Assembly: GCA_964462945.1 (NCBI GenBank)
Contig: CAYWZW010000088.1
Span: 1 to 19,861, forward strand
Direction of reading: 5' to 3'
From: GCA-020343675 sp964462945
GTDB taxonomy: Bacteria > Planctomycetota > Phycisphaerae > Sedimentisphaerales > Anaerobacaceae
Length of the DNA stretch: 19,861 nt
The notes under the pieces are model-generated. The model ran no database searches. It was given only the letters and a program-made list of their open reading frames with translations, and was not told the origin of the DNA. Shown piece after piece: positions 7,956 through 16,201 of this stretch (position 1 is its first letter; the number at the start of each line of letters is the position of its first letter). The position numbers were made by a program, and so were the translations under genes.

Positions 7956-7996
7956 AAAAAAGAAAGCCTCGCTTAGCCGCCGTCCTCTGCAGCGGC
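7956..7996 (-). terminator. Possible terminator of the second GUGGTC selenoprotein gene
   Basis: On the minus strand a 7-bp stem GCCGCTG/CGGCGGC (arms 7990-7996 and 7976-7982) is followed by a small AAGC/GCTT hairpin and then TCTTTTTT. The order is right for termination downstream of the 8100-8651 gene, but the large stem is about 14 bases from the T-tract. Confidence 0.45.
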
Positions 7997-8099
7997 GCAC
8001 ACAGAACCGCTGACGAGCAATCGGCAAGACTACACGCTTTCAGCAAGTTGTGAATTAAGTGAATTCGCTTTCTCTTCTGGCGCCCGTTTTGATATTTCC

Positions 8100-8651
8100 T
8101 CAGTCTATCGAGTGCCAGGTTTCCTCTGCTTTTGTCTCAAACGGCCCAAGGTTGATATCCACCTGCACTCGGAACTTACCTTTGAAATTGTCCGGTACTC
8201 GCCACGAGTACCTGCAGGTGCCGCCTCAGCCATATTTGAATTTGCCGGTGGCAAGAATCTTGCCGGCCTCATCGAGGATATTGAGGCCCGGCTCAGGCTG
8301 CCACTGTCCATTCTTCTGGACCCCGGGGACGTATGTCTCACCGGCCTGGCCTTGCACGATAAGACCGATGGAGACATCCCGGCCGCTGATTTGAACGTCC
8401 GTCTTGATCAAGAGCGGCGGCCCGGGTTTTGCACTGCTATCCGCGAAGCTGGACACCGGCTGGCCCTTGATCAGCTCGAGGACCCATTTGTCGCCGTTCT
8501 GATCGGTCGCCGACTGTGAACCCAGACCAAGTTCCTCCCGAGACGGGCTCGAAAAGGAGCCCCACAGCAGCACCCCGGCCACCACAACCAACGCCACCGC
8601 CCCAGAAGCGAGCAGGACAATTCTCTTTTTTTGAGCAGGGTTGTTAGCCAT
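8100..8651 (-). CDS. Membrane-anchored selenoprotein with GUGGTC motif, paralog B (183 aa, Sec142)
   Basis: The frame passes TGA at 8226-8228 (Sec142) and runs 41 more residues to a true TGA stop at 8100-8102, the position equivalent to the TAA of paralog A. A membrane segment at residues about 11-31 is followed by an exported domain: GPPLLIKT, GQAGETYVPG, NILDEAGKILATGKFKYG, then U142-GGTC with C146, YSWRVP, FKGKF, LGPFET and EETW. Similarity to paralog A is concentrated in the last 100 or so residues. The N-terminal part is shorter and unrelated apart from the anchor. ATG 8651 follows GAGG at 7 bases. The Sec-Cys pair three residues apart suggests a selenenylsulfide or metal-thiolate site; this is inferred. 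No known family recognised. Confidence 0.88.
8194..8212 (-). promoter_or_regulatory. SECIS-like hairpin of paralog B
   Basis: A perfect 8-bp stem GGTACTCG/CGAGTACC has loop TGG, 25-27 bases from the start of the TGA. Three stem pairs differ from paralog A in at least one base and all still pair, which supports selection on RNA structure as well as on the protein. Confidence 0.82.
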
Positions 8652-9127
8652 TATAAAACCTCGCTACAGCCACGGTAGTTTCTTTGATATGATCCAATTC
8701 TTCTGCATAACAAGTTGCCTGAAGGCTTTAGTCCGTTGGATTTCCGTATTCAAAACCTTCCAGAGAAGCCACACACTATCGAAGAATTGTACCGGTTCGG
8801 GACTGTAAAGCGAGCGAAATCTCGTGAAATAGCCCGTTTTTTATAGAAAAATCTGGAAAAAACAGTGTAACGAAATTGCTGTGCAAGCGTCTTAATTACA
8901 AAGGAAGCAAATGGCAGCCTGATAGGCAAAGAACCATTGTCACCGGATGAATCGAAGTAAGTCAGAGGTGATCGTTTCCTCATGTAAAAAAACCCATTTT
9001 TTTCATAATTCTTTTTGACTTGCGGAGCAACAGAGGTAAAATTCTCTGTGGGCGCCCCGGGCAGGGAGATTTCGACGCCAGGTCGAGATAGAGTTAGCCC
9101 AGGAAGCTGCTAAATGAGGCTCTGGCA
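8652..9127. other. AT-rich divergent intergenic region
   Basis: This gap lies between the minus-strand selenoprotein gene and the plus-strand pseudopilin gene. I see no convincing gene; a 77-codon minus frame (8750-8983) has no ribosome site or recognisable content. It holds a plus-strand promoter near 9015-9042 and the 11-mer GTAACGAAATT at 8867-8877, which also occurs on the minus strand at 7923-7933 ahead of paralog A. No clear minus-strand promoter for paralog B was found. Confidence 0.6.
9015..9042 (+). promoter_or_regulatory. Sigma-70-like promoter for the pseudopilin gene
   Basis: TTGACT (9015-9020) and TAAAAT (9037-9042) are 16 bases apart, about 85 bases ahead of the start codon, in an AT-rich gap. 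The same -10 and spacing are seen ahead of selA (12343-12370). Confidence 0.55.
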
Positions 9128-10006
9128 ATGCGGTTGCGAAAGATATTAGCATTCACACTGATAGAATTACTGGTAGTTATTTCTGTCATATCGTTGCTCA
9201 TGGCTATTCTGCTGCCGTCACTGGGCAAGGCGCGCGAACAGGCCCGAAGGGCGGCGTGTATGGCGAATCTGCGGTCAATCGGTCAAAGCATATTCATTTA
9301 CGCCCACGACAATGACGGCAGGCTTGTCCCCGGCGACTGGAGGGTATCCTGGGACGTGTGGGGACCGGTCGCAGAGTATCCCAAGGGCTGTCGAGTGCCC
9401 CCCGCTCTGGAATCCAGGCAGGTCAATCTGGGGCATCTGATCGATTCCGGCATTCCGCTAATGCCCAGCGGTAATAACCACGTATTTTTCTGTCCTTCCG
9501 GCCGAACCCCGGACGGCAAAAAATGTCATGAGGGTTTTGTCCAGAGGGAGGAGGCCGGCGGCCGCATTACCACGGCAAGCTACATGTACAACAACGCCCT
9601 CGACGGCTTTGACGGCTTTGTCCAGGATGGACAATTCGCCGTCCTCTCGCACAAGAACAAGATCAACTTCGTTCACGGAGACGGCAGTGTCGGCACCTTT
9701 AACGTCAAGGCGCTGGAGTTTGATGCAGGCGAGGGGCCTGAGCTGTTGCAGGAAGTCTCGAACAGATATGGCGTATGCTTCCCCACTCTTATGCTGCACC
9801 GATGGCTTGTACGAGGCGAGGTCAATTTGGATGAGGCAAGAGAGTACCTGGGCAATCCACAGGGCTGGGCTGACAGTCACTGCACATTGATGAACGATCC
9901 GGCGTGCCGGGCGGTCTCGGAACCGGTCCTTCTGGCGAGTGTCAGCCGTGAATCACTGGCTTGCGACGTCGTGGGCGTGTGGGGCGCGGCCCCACCCGCT
10001 GGCTGA
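9128..10006 (+). CDS. Type II secretion/type IV pilin-like pseudopilin with H-X9-DG motif (292 aa)
   Basis: The N-terminus has a class III signal: a short basic leader, cleavage expected before F9, TLIELLVVI with E13 at mature position +5, and a long hydrophobic helix, then the family-typical KAREQARRAACMANLRSIGQ. H175 and D185-G186 form H-X9-DG in LSHKNKINFVHGDGSV, the signature of the abundant planctomycete pseudopilin family (DUF1559-like). The residue before the cleavage site is Ala8 rather than the usual Gly. About 100 residues follow the DG motif, longer than I would expect, and the last residues (VWGAAPPAG) are encoded by a GTGGGGC/GCCCCAC palindrome at 9979-9995. ATG 9128 has GAGG at 8 bases. 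Likely located in the cell envelope; exact role unknown. Confidence 0.8.
   Translation: MRLRKILAFTLIELLVVISVISLLMAILLPSLGKAREQARRAACMANLRSIGQSIFIYAHDNDGRLVPGDWRVSWDVWGPVAEYPKGCRVPPALESRQVNLGHLIDSGIPLMPSGNNHVFFCPSGRTPDGKKCHEGFVQREEAGGRITTASYMYNNALDGFDGFVQDGQFAVLSHKNKINFVHGDGSVGTFNVKALEFDAGEGPELLQEVSNRYGVCFPTLMLHRWLVRGEVNLDEAREYLGNPQGWADSHCTLMNDPACRAVSEPVLLASVSRESLACDVVGVWGAAPPAG
9979..9995. repeat. GTGGGGC palindrome at the 3' end of the pseudopilin gene
   Basis: GTGGGGC/GCCCCAC with a GCG loop lies inside the last codons of the pseudopilin. It resembles the repeat cores at 76-89 and 6250-6267 and may have replaced the original C-terminus. Confidence 0.45.
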
Positions 10007-10196
10007 TAACGGATGCTCGGCAACCGTGTCGGCTGCCTTTGACAAATGATTGAGAAGACTGTGCGCAGCGAGGTGGGTAGCCCATCGTTTTGGGCATAGG
10101 CCGTATTGGTCGCCGATGTCTGTTGCTCGGATCGTTTGTAGATTTGGATGTGAGGAGCTTGATCTTACCTACAAAACATCTGTGAAAGGTGCTAAG

Positions 10197-12272
10197 ATGA
10201 GGAGATTCGAGGCGTGCCGCTTCGGAGGAGGCCGTCTTTCCAGCCTTCCATCCGCCTTCTTACTTTCGGGTGTCTGTTTTTGGCTTCTTGCACTTCCATC
10301 GCTGGCGTTCTGCGCCTCCTGGGAGCCAATTGGTCCGGACGGAGGTAGTTTCATCTTCTCGGTGACGAACCCAGCGAATGCCAACGAAGTCACGGCCATC
10401 ACGACCAGCCCGTCGCCCTCGTACGTTTGGCGCAGCACGGACGCAGGAACAACCTGGACCAAAATCGGCGAAATCCCCTATTCCTACATCTCGGATGTCA
10501 GCGCCTTCGATTTCTCGACGCTGTATGCCATTTCGAGCTCCCGCTGTTACCGGTCCACAGACGGCGGCGCGACCTGGACGGAGTCCAGGCTGCCTTCCAA
10601 CGCCGGTTGGGCCTACAACGTGTGCGTCGATCCCACCGACGGCAGCAAGGTCTATGCCGCCGGATACGAATACATCTCCTCCGACCAAATCGAGAGACTG
10701 GCTTTCTTCAAGAGCACCGACGGCGGTCTGAGCTGGAGCGCTTCGTCTTGCTTTAACTTTGACTATTTCGGCCCCCAGGACATGGCCATTTCCAAAAGCA
10801 ATCCTAACGTTATCTACGTTGCCGGCTACAAAGCGGTGGGGCTTTACTCTTATGGCGCCTTATTGAAAAGTTCGGACGCCGGAGAGAGTTGGACGGATAT
10901 TTCCAGCTCCGTTGACAGCGAGCGCTATAACTACTTCTATGCCGTCGCCGTCGATCCGACGGACGCGGACAAAGTCTATGTCGGAGGCTCTTATTTTTAT
11001 CGCACCGCAAGAACTCCTCGCGGCACCGAGCTGACATGGACACGCAGCCCAACGCCCCTTTTTATCTACACCATCGGTATCGATCCCGTCGAGCCGTCCA
11101 GGATTTACATTGGGGGCTATCAAAGCGTCGGTGTGAGCACGGACTACGGCCAGTCCTGGACACTGCATCCGAATTGCGTCAAGAGCGCTGCAATGCACGT
11201 TCAGGCAGCTTTCGCCAATCCGTCCACAGTCTATGTCTCCACGTACGCCGGCTTCTATAAGTCGCCGGACTTGGGCACAACCTGGACGCCCGCACACCAG
11301 GGTATCCGCGCGGCCATGATTCCCGCACTGGCTGTTGCTCCGTCCACCGTTCTCATCCAAAGCAACAGCTATCTGATGGCCCATAATAGGGACGCAGACG
11401 GCGCATGGCAGTACGTTGTTACTCCGGAATCCTGCGGCGTAGTTTGCGATATCCTGATCAATCCCAGCGACCCGGATATCGTGCTCATCCTTGAGGACTA
11501 TGGCTGAGGCGGCGCCGAGCTTTTCAGGAGCACAGACGGATGTTCCGTCTGGTCATTAGTCGATAAATACCTCAGCGACGGCGGCTGTCTGGCACAAGAT
11601 TCCTCCAACCCAAATGTTGTCTATGCCGGTGGGTCTTACTACAACAGTTGGACGTATAAGTACTCCATGACCGTCTGCAAGACCGCCAACGCGGGCATAA
11701 GCTGGGAAACTCGAAGCTTCCCCGGATACGAAGGCAACTATTCCACCTACTGTGAGGCCGTGGCCGTGGCGCCGGGCGACGCGTCCATTGTGTACGCTGG
11801 CGGCCAGCTCGACGGCAACCCGAAGGTTTTCCGTTCGACCAATGCGGGCACCACCTGGGCTGATGTTACCGACAACCTCGCGACGATGCTTTTAAGATAC
11901 CACACCGTCTATGCGATTTGGGTCAGCCCCTATGACCCCGGTATGGTTCTTGCGGGGACCTCCGGCGGAGTGTTTCGATGGGCGGCTTTCGGCAGAGGCC
12001 AGAATCGCACCTGGACCCCAACGGCTATCGCGCATCCGACCCAGGACTTTGCCTACGACCAGGCAAGGGGCATTCTCTACGCAGCGACCTACCGCGGTGT
12101 CTTTGCGACGGATGACGCCGGCGGCTCCTGGAGAGAATTGAACGACGGCCTGGGCTGTCTGGAGACCTTGTGCATCGATCTCGATTCTCAGAATGGCCTG
12201 CTCTTCGTCGGCACCAATGGCGGCAGCGTTTGGCGTCTTGAGACCACCCCTACGGACCTGGTTGCACAGTGA
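10197..12272 (+). CDS. Secreted Asp-box (BNR) repeat protein with one selenocysteine (691 aa, Sec437)
   Basis: This is a sortilin/sialidase-type beta-propeller of unknown ligand. Its Asp boxes include WRSTDAGTTW, YRSTDGGATW, FKSTDGGLSW, LKSSDAGESW, YKSPDLGTTW, FRSTDGCSVW, FRSTNAGTTW and FATDDAGGSW. A signal peptide ends near LPSLAFCA. The frame meets TGA at 11505-11507 and continues unbroken, with repeats in phase, to the stop ending at 12272. The TGA context (TAT GGC TGA GGC GGC) matches selenoprotein paralog B base for base, and a hairpin at 11533-11551 follows. Sec437 lies just before an Asp box in which the usual Gly is Cys449, a possible partner. I chose ATG 10197 (AAGGTG 5 bases upstream) over ATG 10050, which would put 49 odd residues before the signal peptide. 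A point-mutated pseudogene is the alternative. Confidence 0.78.
11533..11551 (+). promoter_or_regulatory. SECIS-like hairpin in the Asp-box gene
   Basis: A perfect 8-bp stem CAGACGGA/TCCGTCTG has loop TGT. The loop is 37-39 bases from the start of the TGA, further than in the other four genes (24-30) and near the limit usual for bacterial SECIS elements. Confidence 0.65.
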
Positions 12273-12342
12273 CGGCGGCGGCAAGGCTGACTTCCAGAGA
12301 TTGCTCCGCCCCGCCGACCAGTGGCTTCGGTGAACAAACTGT

Positions 12343-12407
12343 TTGCTTCTCCTGGCGCATAGAGTAAAATGGGGCTTGGTATGGTTTGTCTTAAAGGCCC
12401 CCATTTT
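12343..12407 (+). promoter_or_regulatory. selAB promoter and overlapping inverted repeat
   Basis: TTGCTT (12343-12348) and TAAAAT (12365-12370) are 16 bases apart. A perfect 9-bp inverted repeat AAAATGGGG (12366-12374)/CCCCATTTT (12399-12407) starts inside the -10 box and ends 10 bases ahead of the selA Shine-Dalgarno. It could be an operator or, if transcription starts further upstream, a leader hairpin controlling the Sec operon. Confidence 0.45.
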
Positions 12408-12426
12408 GCAGAACTTGAGGCGATCT

Positions 12427-13851
12427 ATGGCAGAGCAGAACGAGCAGGCCCCGGCTGTGTTGAGAAAATTGCCTTCGGTGGATGCCCTTCTTAAAGACCC
12501 CGACCTGGAAAGCAGCACCGCCGAGTTAGGCAGAGCCGTCGTGGTCAATTCAATCCGCCAAGCGGTGGAGGCAATTCGAGAGCTTCTTTCGACGCAAGCT
12601 GTCAGCGGCTTGGATGAAGGTGCGATTCGTCAGAAAATCATCGCCGACGTCAAGCACCGCCTCAAGGCGATGACCGAGCCATACTATCGAAAAGTCGTCA
12701 ACGCAACGGGCATTATTTTGCACACCGGCCTGGGGCGGGCCGTCCTGCCCGCTCAGGCGCTGCGGCAGATTCAGGATGAATTGTCGGGATACTCGCTGTT
12801 GCAGGCCGATACCGAAACCGGCAAACGCTCGAAGCGAGACGAGCGCATCGAGCAGCTCTTGCAGCAGCTCACCGGCGCCGAGGCGGCTACGGTGGTCAAC
12901 AATAACGCGGCGGCGACCAGCATTGTGCTCAACACGGTTGCCAAAGGCAAGGAAGTCATCGTTTCTCGCGGCCAGCTTGTGGAGATCGGCGGCTCGTTCC
13001 GCCTGCCGGAGGTGATGGCCTTCAGCGGGGCCAAACTCGTTGAAGTCGGAACGACGAACAAAACCCACGCCCGCGACTACGTGAACGCCGTGACTGAGAA
13101 TACCGCTGCGATTCTCCGCGTTCACCCCAGCAACTACAAAATTCAGGGATTCACATCGGAGGTGCCGGTTGAGGAGCTTGTCGAGATAGCGCATGCGCGC
13201 CAGATGGTTATGATCGACGACATCGGCGCGGGTGCTCTGATTGATTTTTCGCAGTTCGGATTTGAACCCGAACCGACTCTGACCGAGTCAATCCGTGCAG
13301 GGGCCGACATTGTCACAGCAAGCGCCGACAAGCTGATCGGTGCTGCTCAGGGGGGAATCATCCTCGGCAAGGCTAAATTGATAAACGCCATACGAAAAAA
13401 TCAGTTCGCCAGAATCGTCCGCGTCGGAAAACTCGCGCTTGCGGCCCTGGAAGCAACGCTGAAACTATTTCTTGACGAATCAATTGCTCTGAGCGAAGTT
13501 CCTACGTTGCGGATGCTCAGACGTGACGGATCCGAAATCACCAAACACGCAAAACGCCTGGCCTCGCAATTGAGCAAGTGCGTTTCGGGGGTTGCCGTTT
13601 CAACCATTCCCGGTTTTTCACAGATGGGCAGCGGCTCTCTGCCGACTCAGAATCTGCCGACGACGTTAGTGGCATTGCATCCGGAAAAACTCAGCGTCGA
13701 AGCACTGGCAAAACGGCTTCGCCAATACAGCACACCGATCTTCACTCGCATCCAGAACGACCAGGTTCTTATCGACCCCCGCACTCTTTTGGGCGGGGAC
13801 GACAAGGTCCTTGTTGAGGCACTGCTCGGGATTCTTGGCCAGAGAAATTAG
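12427..13851 (+). CDS. selA: L-seryl-tRNA(Sec) selenium transferase SelA
   Basis: This PLP enzyme converts Ser-tRNA(Sec) to Sec-tRNA(Sec) using selenophosphate. The 474-residue product is close to the 463 residues of the E. coli enzyme. Recognisable segments are VVNATGIILHTGLGRA, GYSLLQADTETGKRSKRDERIE, VVNNNAAA, VSRGQLVEIGGSFRLPEVM, EVGTTNKTHARDY, IDDIGAG and TASADKLIGAAQGGIILGK, where K302 should be the PLP-binding lysine. The common form of that last motif is SGDKLLGGPQAG, so this is a mild variant. ATG 12427 has GAGG 6 bases ahead. An in-frame ATG at 12343 would add 28 residues encoded by the likely promoter region and is rejected. It is followed by selB after 5 bases, a two-gene unit extending into two small selenoprotein genes. 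Confidence 0.97.
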   Translation: MAEQNEQAPAVLRKLPSVDALLKDPDLESSTAELGRAVVVNSIRQAVEAIRELLSTQAVSGLDEGAIRQKIIADVKHRLKAMTEPYYRKVVNATGIILHTGLGRAVLPAQALRQIQDELSGYSLLQADTETGKRSKRDERIEQLLQQLTGAEAATVVNNNAAATSIVLNTVAKGKEVIVSRGQLVEIGGSFRLPEVMAFSGAKLVEVGTTNKTHARDYVNAVTENTAAILRVHPSNYKIQGFTSEVPVEELVEIAHARQMVMIDDIGAGALIDFSQFGFEPEPTLTESIRAGADIVTASADKLIGAAQGGIILGKAKLINAIRKNQFARIVRVGKLALAALEATLKLFLDESIALSEVPTLRMLRRDGSEITKHAKRLASQLSKCVSGVAVSTIPGFSQMGSGSLPTQNLPTTLVALHPEKLSVEALAKRLRQYSTPIFTRIQNDQVLIDPRTLLGGDDKVLVEALLGILGQRN

Positions 13852-13856
13852 ACGCT

Positions 13857-15785
13857 ATGGGCGCAGCACAAAAGAACATCACGCTTGGCACCGCCGGCCA
13901 CATAGACCACGGCAAAACAGCGTTAATCAAGTGTCTGACGGGCTGCGACACCGACCGTCTCAAGGAGGAGAAGGAACGAGGGATGTCCATTGAGCTTGGA
14001 TTTGCACCGTGCACGGTGTCCGGCCTGGAAGTCGGCATTGTGGATGTCCCCGGGCATGAGAACTTCATAAAGACAATGGTCGCCGGCGCCACCGGAATCG
14101 ATGGCGTTATTTTCGTGATCGCGGCCGACGATGGTGTGATGCCCCAGACGCGCGAGCACCTCGACATCCTCACGCTGCTCGGCGTCAGGCACGGCATCGT
14201 CGCTTTGACCAAAGTCGATTGTGTCGAGCCTGCCCGTATCGAGAATGTCGCCGCCCAGATCAAGGATTTCCTTGCGGGCACGTTCCTTGAGGATGCTCCA
14301 ATTCTTCCCGTATCCAACATAACGGGCAAAGGTTTTGATACTTTTTATGAGGCCCTCGAAACGCTTGTGAATACCATCGAGCCGAAGAAGACCGACGGCG
14401 TATTCCGGCTGCCCGTCGAGCGGGCGTTCTCCGTCAAGGGCTACGGCACGGTTGTTGCAGGTATCCCGGTCGCAGGTTCGGTCACGATCGGCGACGAGGT
14501 CGTTCTTTTCCCCCACGGAACGAAAGGCCGGATCAAGGCGATACAGGTTTACAGCAGAAACAGCGATACGGCGATGGTCGGCCAGTGCGCAGCGCTTAAT
14601 GTCCCTCAGTGGGACTACAAGAACATCGAACGCGGCGGCACGGTCACGCTCGCCGAATATTTCTCGCCCCAGCAATGGTATCTGTGCAAACTCCGGGTCC
14701 TGGCCCATGTCAAGCCGCCTCTCAAGAACGGTGCGAGCATAAAATTCCATACGGGCACCTGCGAAGCCGTCGCCACGGCGTTTCTGCTGGAAGGCAACAA
14801 CGTCGCCGCCGGCCGCGAGTGTCTCGTCCAGGTCGGATTGAATCGGCCGCAGCAGATTGTGGCGGCCCCTCGCGACCGCTTTATCCTGCGGGGCCTTTCG
14901 CCCGTCCAGACAATCGGCGGGGGAATAATTGTGGAGGCTCTCACGAAGAAGCTCAGGCGAAATCAGCCGCAAATAATCCAGGATGCCGAGGACAGGGAAA
15001 AAGCGGTATGGGCTGAGAAGGATTTTGTGGAGTATTGCATAAAGACCGCCGAAGGCTTTGCCGCCAATGAAAGCGAGCTTTCCGCTCGTGCCAAGATGCT
15101 GCCGGGGCTGCTGAAAGAAGTCCTCGCCAAACTCGTGGGCGAAGGCAAGGCGATCCCTCTGGACTCCAAGCTGCTTATCCATCGTGACACGGCCGATGCC
15201 GCTCAGCAGAAGCTGCTTGGCATTATCGGCGATTTTCACCGCGGCAAGCCCGAAAGCCCGGGCCTGAGTATCGAGCAGTTTCACGAAGCATCCCGGCTGA
15301 AAAAGGACGTTTTTGACGGCCTTGTCAAATTGCTCATAGCGCAGGGCAAACTCGTCGAAAGAAAACATCGGCTGGCCTTACCCGAGCATCGGGAGATGTT
15401 CAGTGAAGACCAAGAGGAGCTGATCGGGAGCATCGAATCGCTTTTCAAGACCCGGCCCTTCGACCCGCCGAGCTATGAAGAAGTGGTCCAGCACACGGCA
15501 GGGGTTCCAGACAAGGTGCAAGAGACGCTGCAGATACTCACCGAGCAGGAACGTCTCGTCCGCGTTGATAAGGACCTTTTTTTTCACCGTGAGGCCGTTG
15601 AGAAGGCCCGCCGGATTTTGACATCGTATATCAATAAAGAAGGCGGATTGGAAAGCGTGAAGTTCAAGTATCTTCTCGATACCAGCAGAAAGTTCGCCAT
15701 CCCCCTTCTCGACTATTTTGACCGCATCGGGGTCACCCGACGCGTGGGCTATACCAGGTACTTGAAAGGCTCGCCCGCTCATTGA
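13857..15785 (+). CDS. selB: Selenocysteine-specific translation elongation factor SelB
   Basis: SelB is a GTPase that carries Sec-tRNA(Sec) to ribosomes paused at UGA and binds the SECIS hairpin through C-terminal winged helices. The 642-residue protein (E. coli 614) shows G1 GHIDHGKT, switch I RGMSIELGF, G3 DVPGHE and G4 TKVD in the first 130 residues. EF-Tu-like beta-barrel domains (VERAFSVKGYGTVVAG and onward) reach about residue 365, and a long C-terminal winged-helix region ends in GVTRRVGYTR. The gene starts 5 bases after the selA stop with only a weak AGAGAAA ribosome site, so it is probably coupled to selA. Its presence makes UGA recoding in the adjacent genes plausible. Identification is very secure. 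Confidence 0.97.
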   Translation: MGAAQKNITLGTAGHIDHGKTALIKCLTGCDTDRLKEEKERGMSIELGFAPCTVSGLEVGIVDVPGHENFIKTMVAGATGIDGVIFVIAADDGVMPQTREHLDILTLLGVRHGIVALTKVDCVEPARIENVAAQIKDFLAGTFLEDAPILPVSNITGKGFDTFYEALETLVNTIEPKKTDGVFRLPVERAFSVKGYGTVVAGIPVAGSVTIGDEVVLFPHGTKGRIKAIQVYSRNSDTAMVGQCAALNVPQWDYKNIERGGTVTLAEYFSPQQWYLCKLRVLAHVKPPLKNGASIKFHTGTCEAVATAFLLEGNNVAAGRECLVQVGLNRPQQIVAAPRDRFILRGLSPVQTIGGGIIVEALTKKLRRNQPQIIQDAEDREKAVWAEKDFVEYCIKTAEGFAANESELSARAKMLPGLLKEVLAKLVGEGKAIPLDSKLLIHRDTADAAQQKLLGIIGDFHRGKPESPGLSIEQFHEASRLKKDVFDGLVKLLIAQGKLVERKHRLALPEHREMFSEDQEELIGSIESLFKTRPFDPPSYEEVVQHTAGVPDKVQETLQILTEQERLVRVDKDLFFHREAVEKARRILTSYINKEGGLESVKFKYLLDTSRKFAIPLLDYFDRIGVTRRVGYTRYLKGSPAH

Positions 15786-15838
15786 TATAATCAAGGTGGC
15801 GTAAGCCTTATTCGTCGTGTTTCAAGAGGGATCAAAAA

Positions 15839-16120
15839 ATGCGATTCGGAAAAATTGCAGCGACGCTACTGGTTGTCGCGGCTCTGACCGCCGGGATAAT
15901 GATATTGCTCCACCCGGGGTGAGGCAGTCCCCTCCGGGCCCTTGCAGGGTCGCTGATACATCTGTCGTTCTTCGCTGCCGGCGTATTGGGCGTGCTTGGA
16001 ATCATCTTCGACCGCCGCAAATTCTTTGCAATAACGACCACTGCCATTACTATCGCAGCGGTGCTATATATTCTTGTTTGCCACTGGCTTGCGACGGTGT
16101 ATGGCAATATGTTGTCATAA
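15839..16120 (+). CDS. Small three-helix membrane selenoprotein, copy 1 (93 aa, Sec28)
   Basis: Lies 53 bases after selB on the same strand. ATG 15839 has GAGGG at 8 bases. The frame starts MRFGKIAATLLVV and passes TGA at 15920-15922 (U28, context PGUGSP). It ends at TAA 16118-16120. Hydrophobic segments lie at about 5-25, 35-56 and 63-85, with the basic motif FDRRK at 57-61 between the last two. Positive-inside topology places Sec28 at the outer face right after helix 1. The following gene encodes the same architecture with Sec also at 28 and FDRRK also at 57-61, without gaps between. A hairpin at 15937-15951 fits a SECIS. No characterised family is recognised; function unknown. A single missed call by chance is very unlikely given the paralog. 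Confidence 0.85.
15937..15951 (+). promoter_or_regulatory. SECIS-like hairpin, membrane selenoprotein copy 1
   Basis: A 6-bp stem GGCCCT/AGGGTC (one G-T pair) has loop TGC, 24-26 bases from the start of the TGA. This is the weakest stem of the five, but its position and loop are the same as in copy 2. Confidence 0.65.
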
Positions 16121-16201
16121 ACGCGGCCGATCTTGAATGTTGACTATTGAACCTTGCGCTTCGAGCGGCGGCAAAAAGCGAATTCTAACAGGGAGGCAAA
16201 A

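Noticed and set aside
9050..9127. Possible tRNA from a TTCGA near 9072
   Set aside because: No matching acceptor or anticodon stem could be drawn.
10004..10006. GGC-TGA at the end of the pseudopilin as a Sec codon
   Set aside because: The next codon is TAA, so read-through would add only one residue.
10135..10175. TTTGTAG/CTACAAA inverted repeat ahead of the Asp-box gene
   Set aside because: The 7-bp arms are 27 bases apart and no promoter sits with them; it is too weak to call.
10050..10196. Longer N-terminus of the Asp-box protein from ATG 10050
   Set aside because: It would put 49 Arg- and Cys-rich residues before a normal signal peptide; ATG 10197 has a good ribosome site.
13923..15368. 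481-codon minus-strand frame
   Set aside because: It is the antisense shadow of selB, which has full family motifs on the plus strand.
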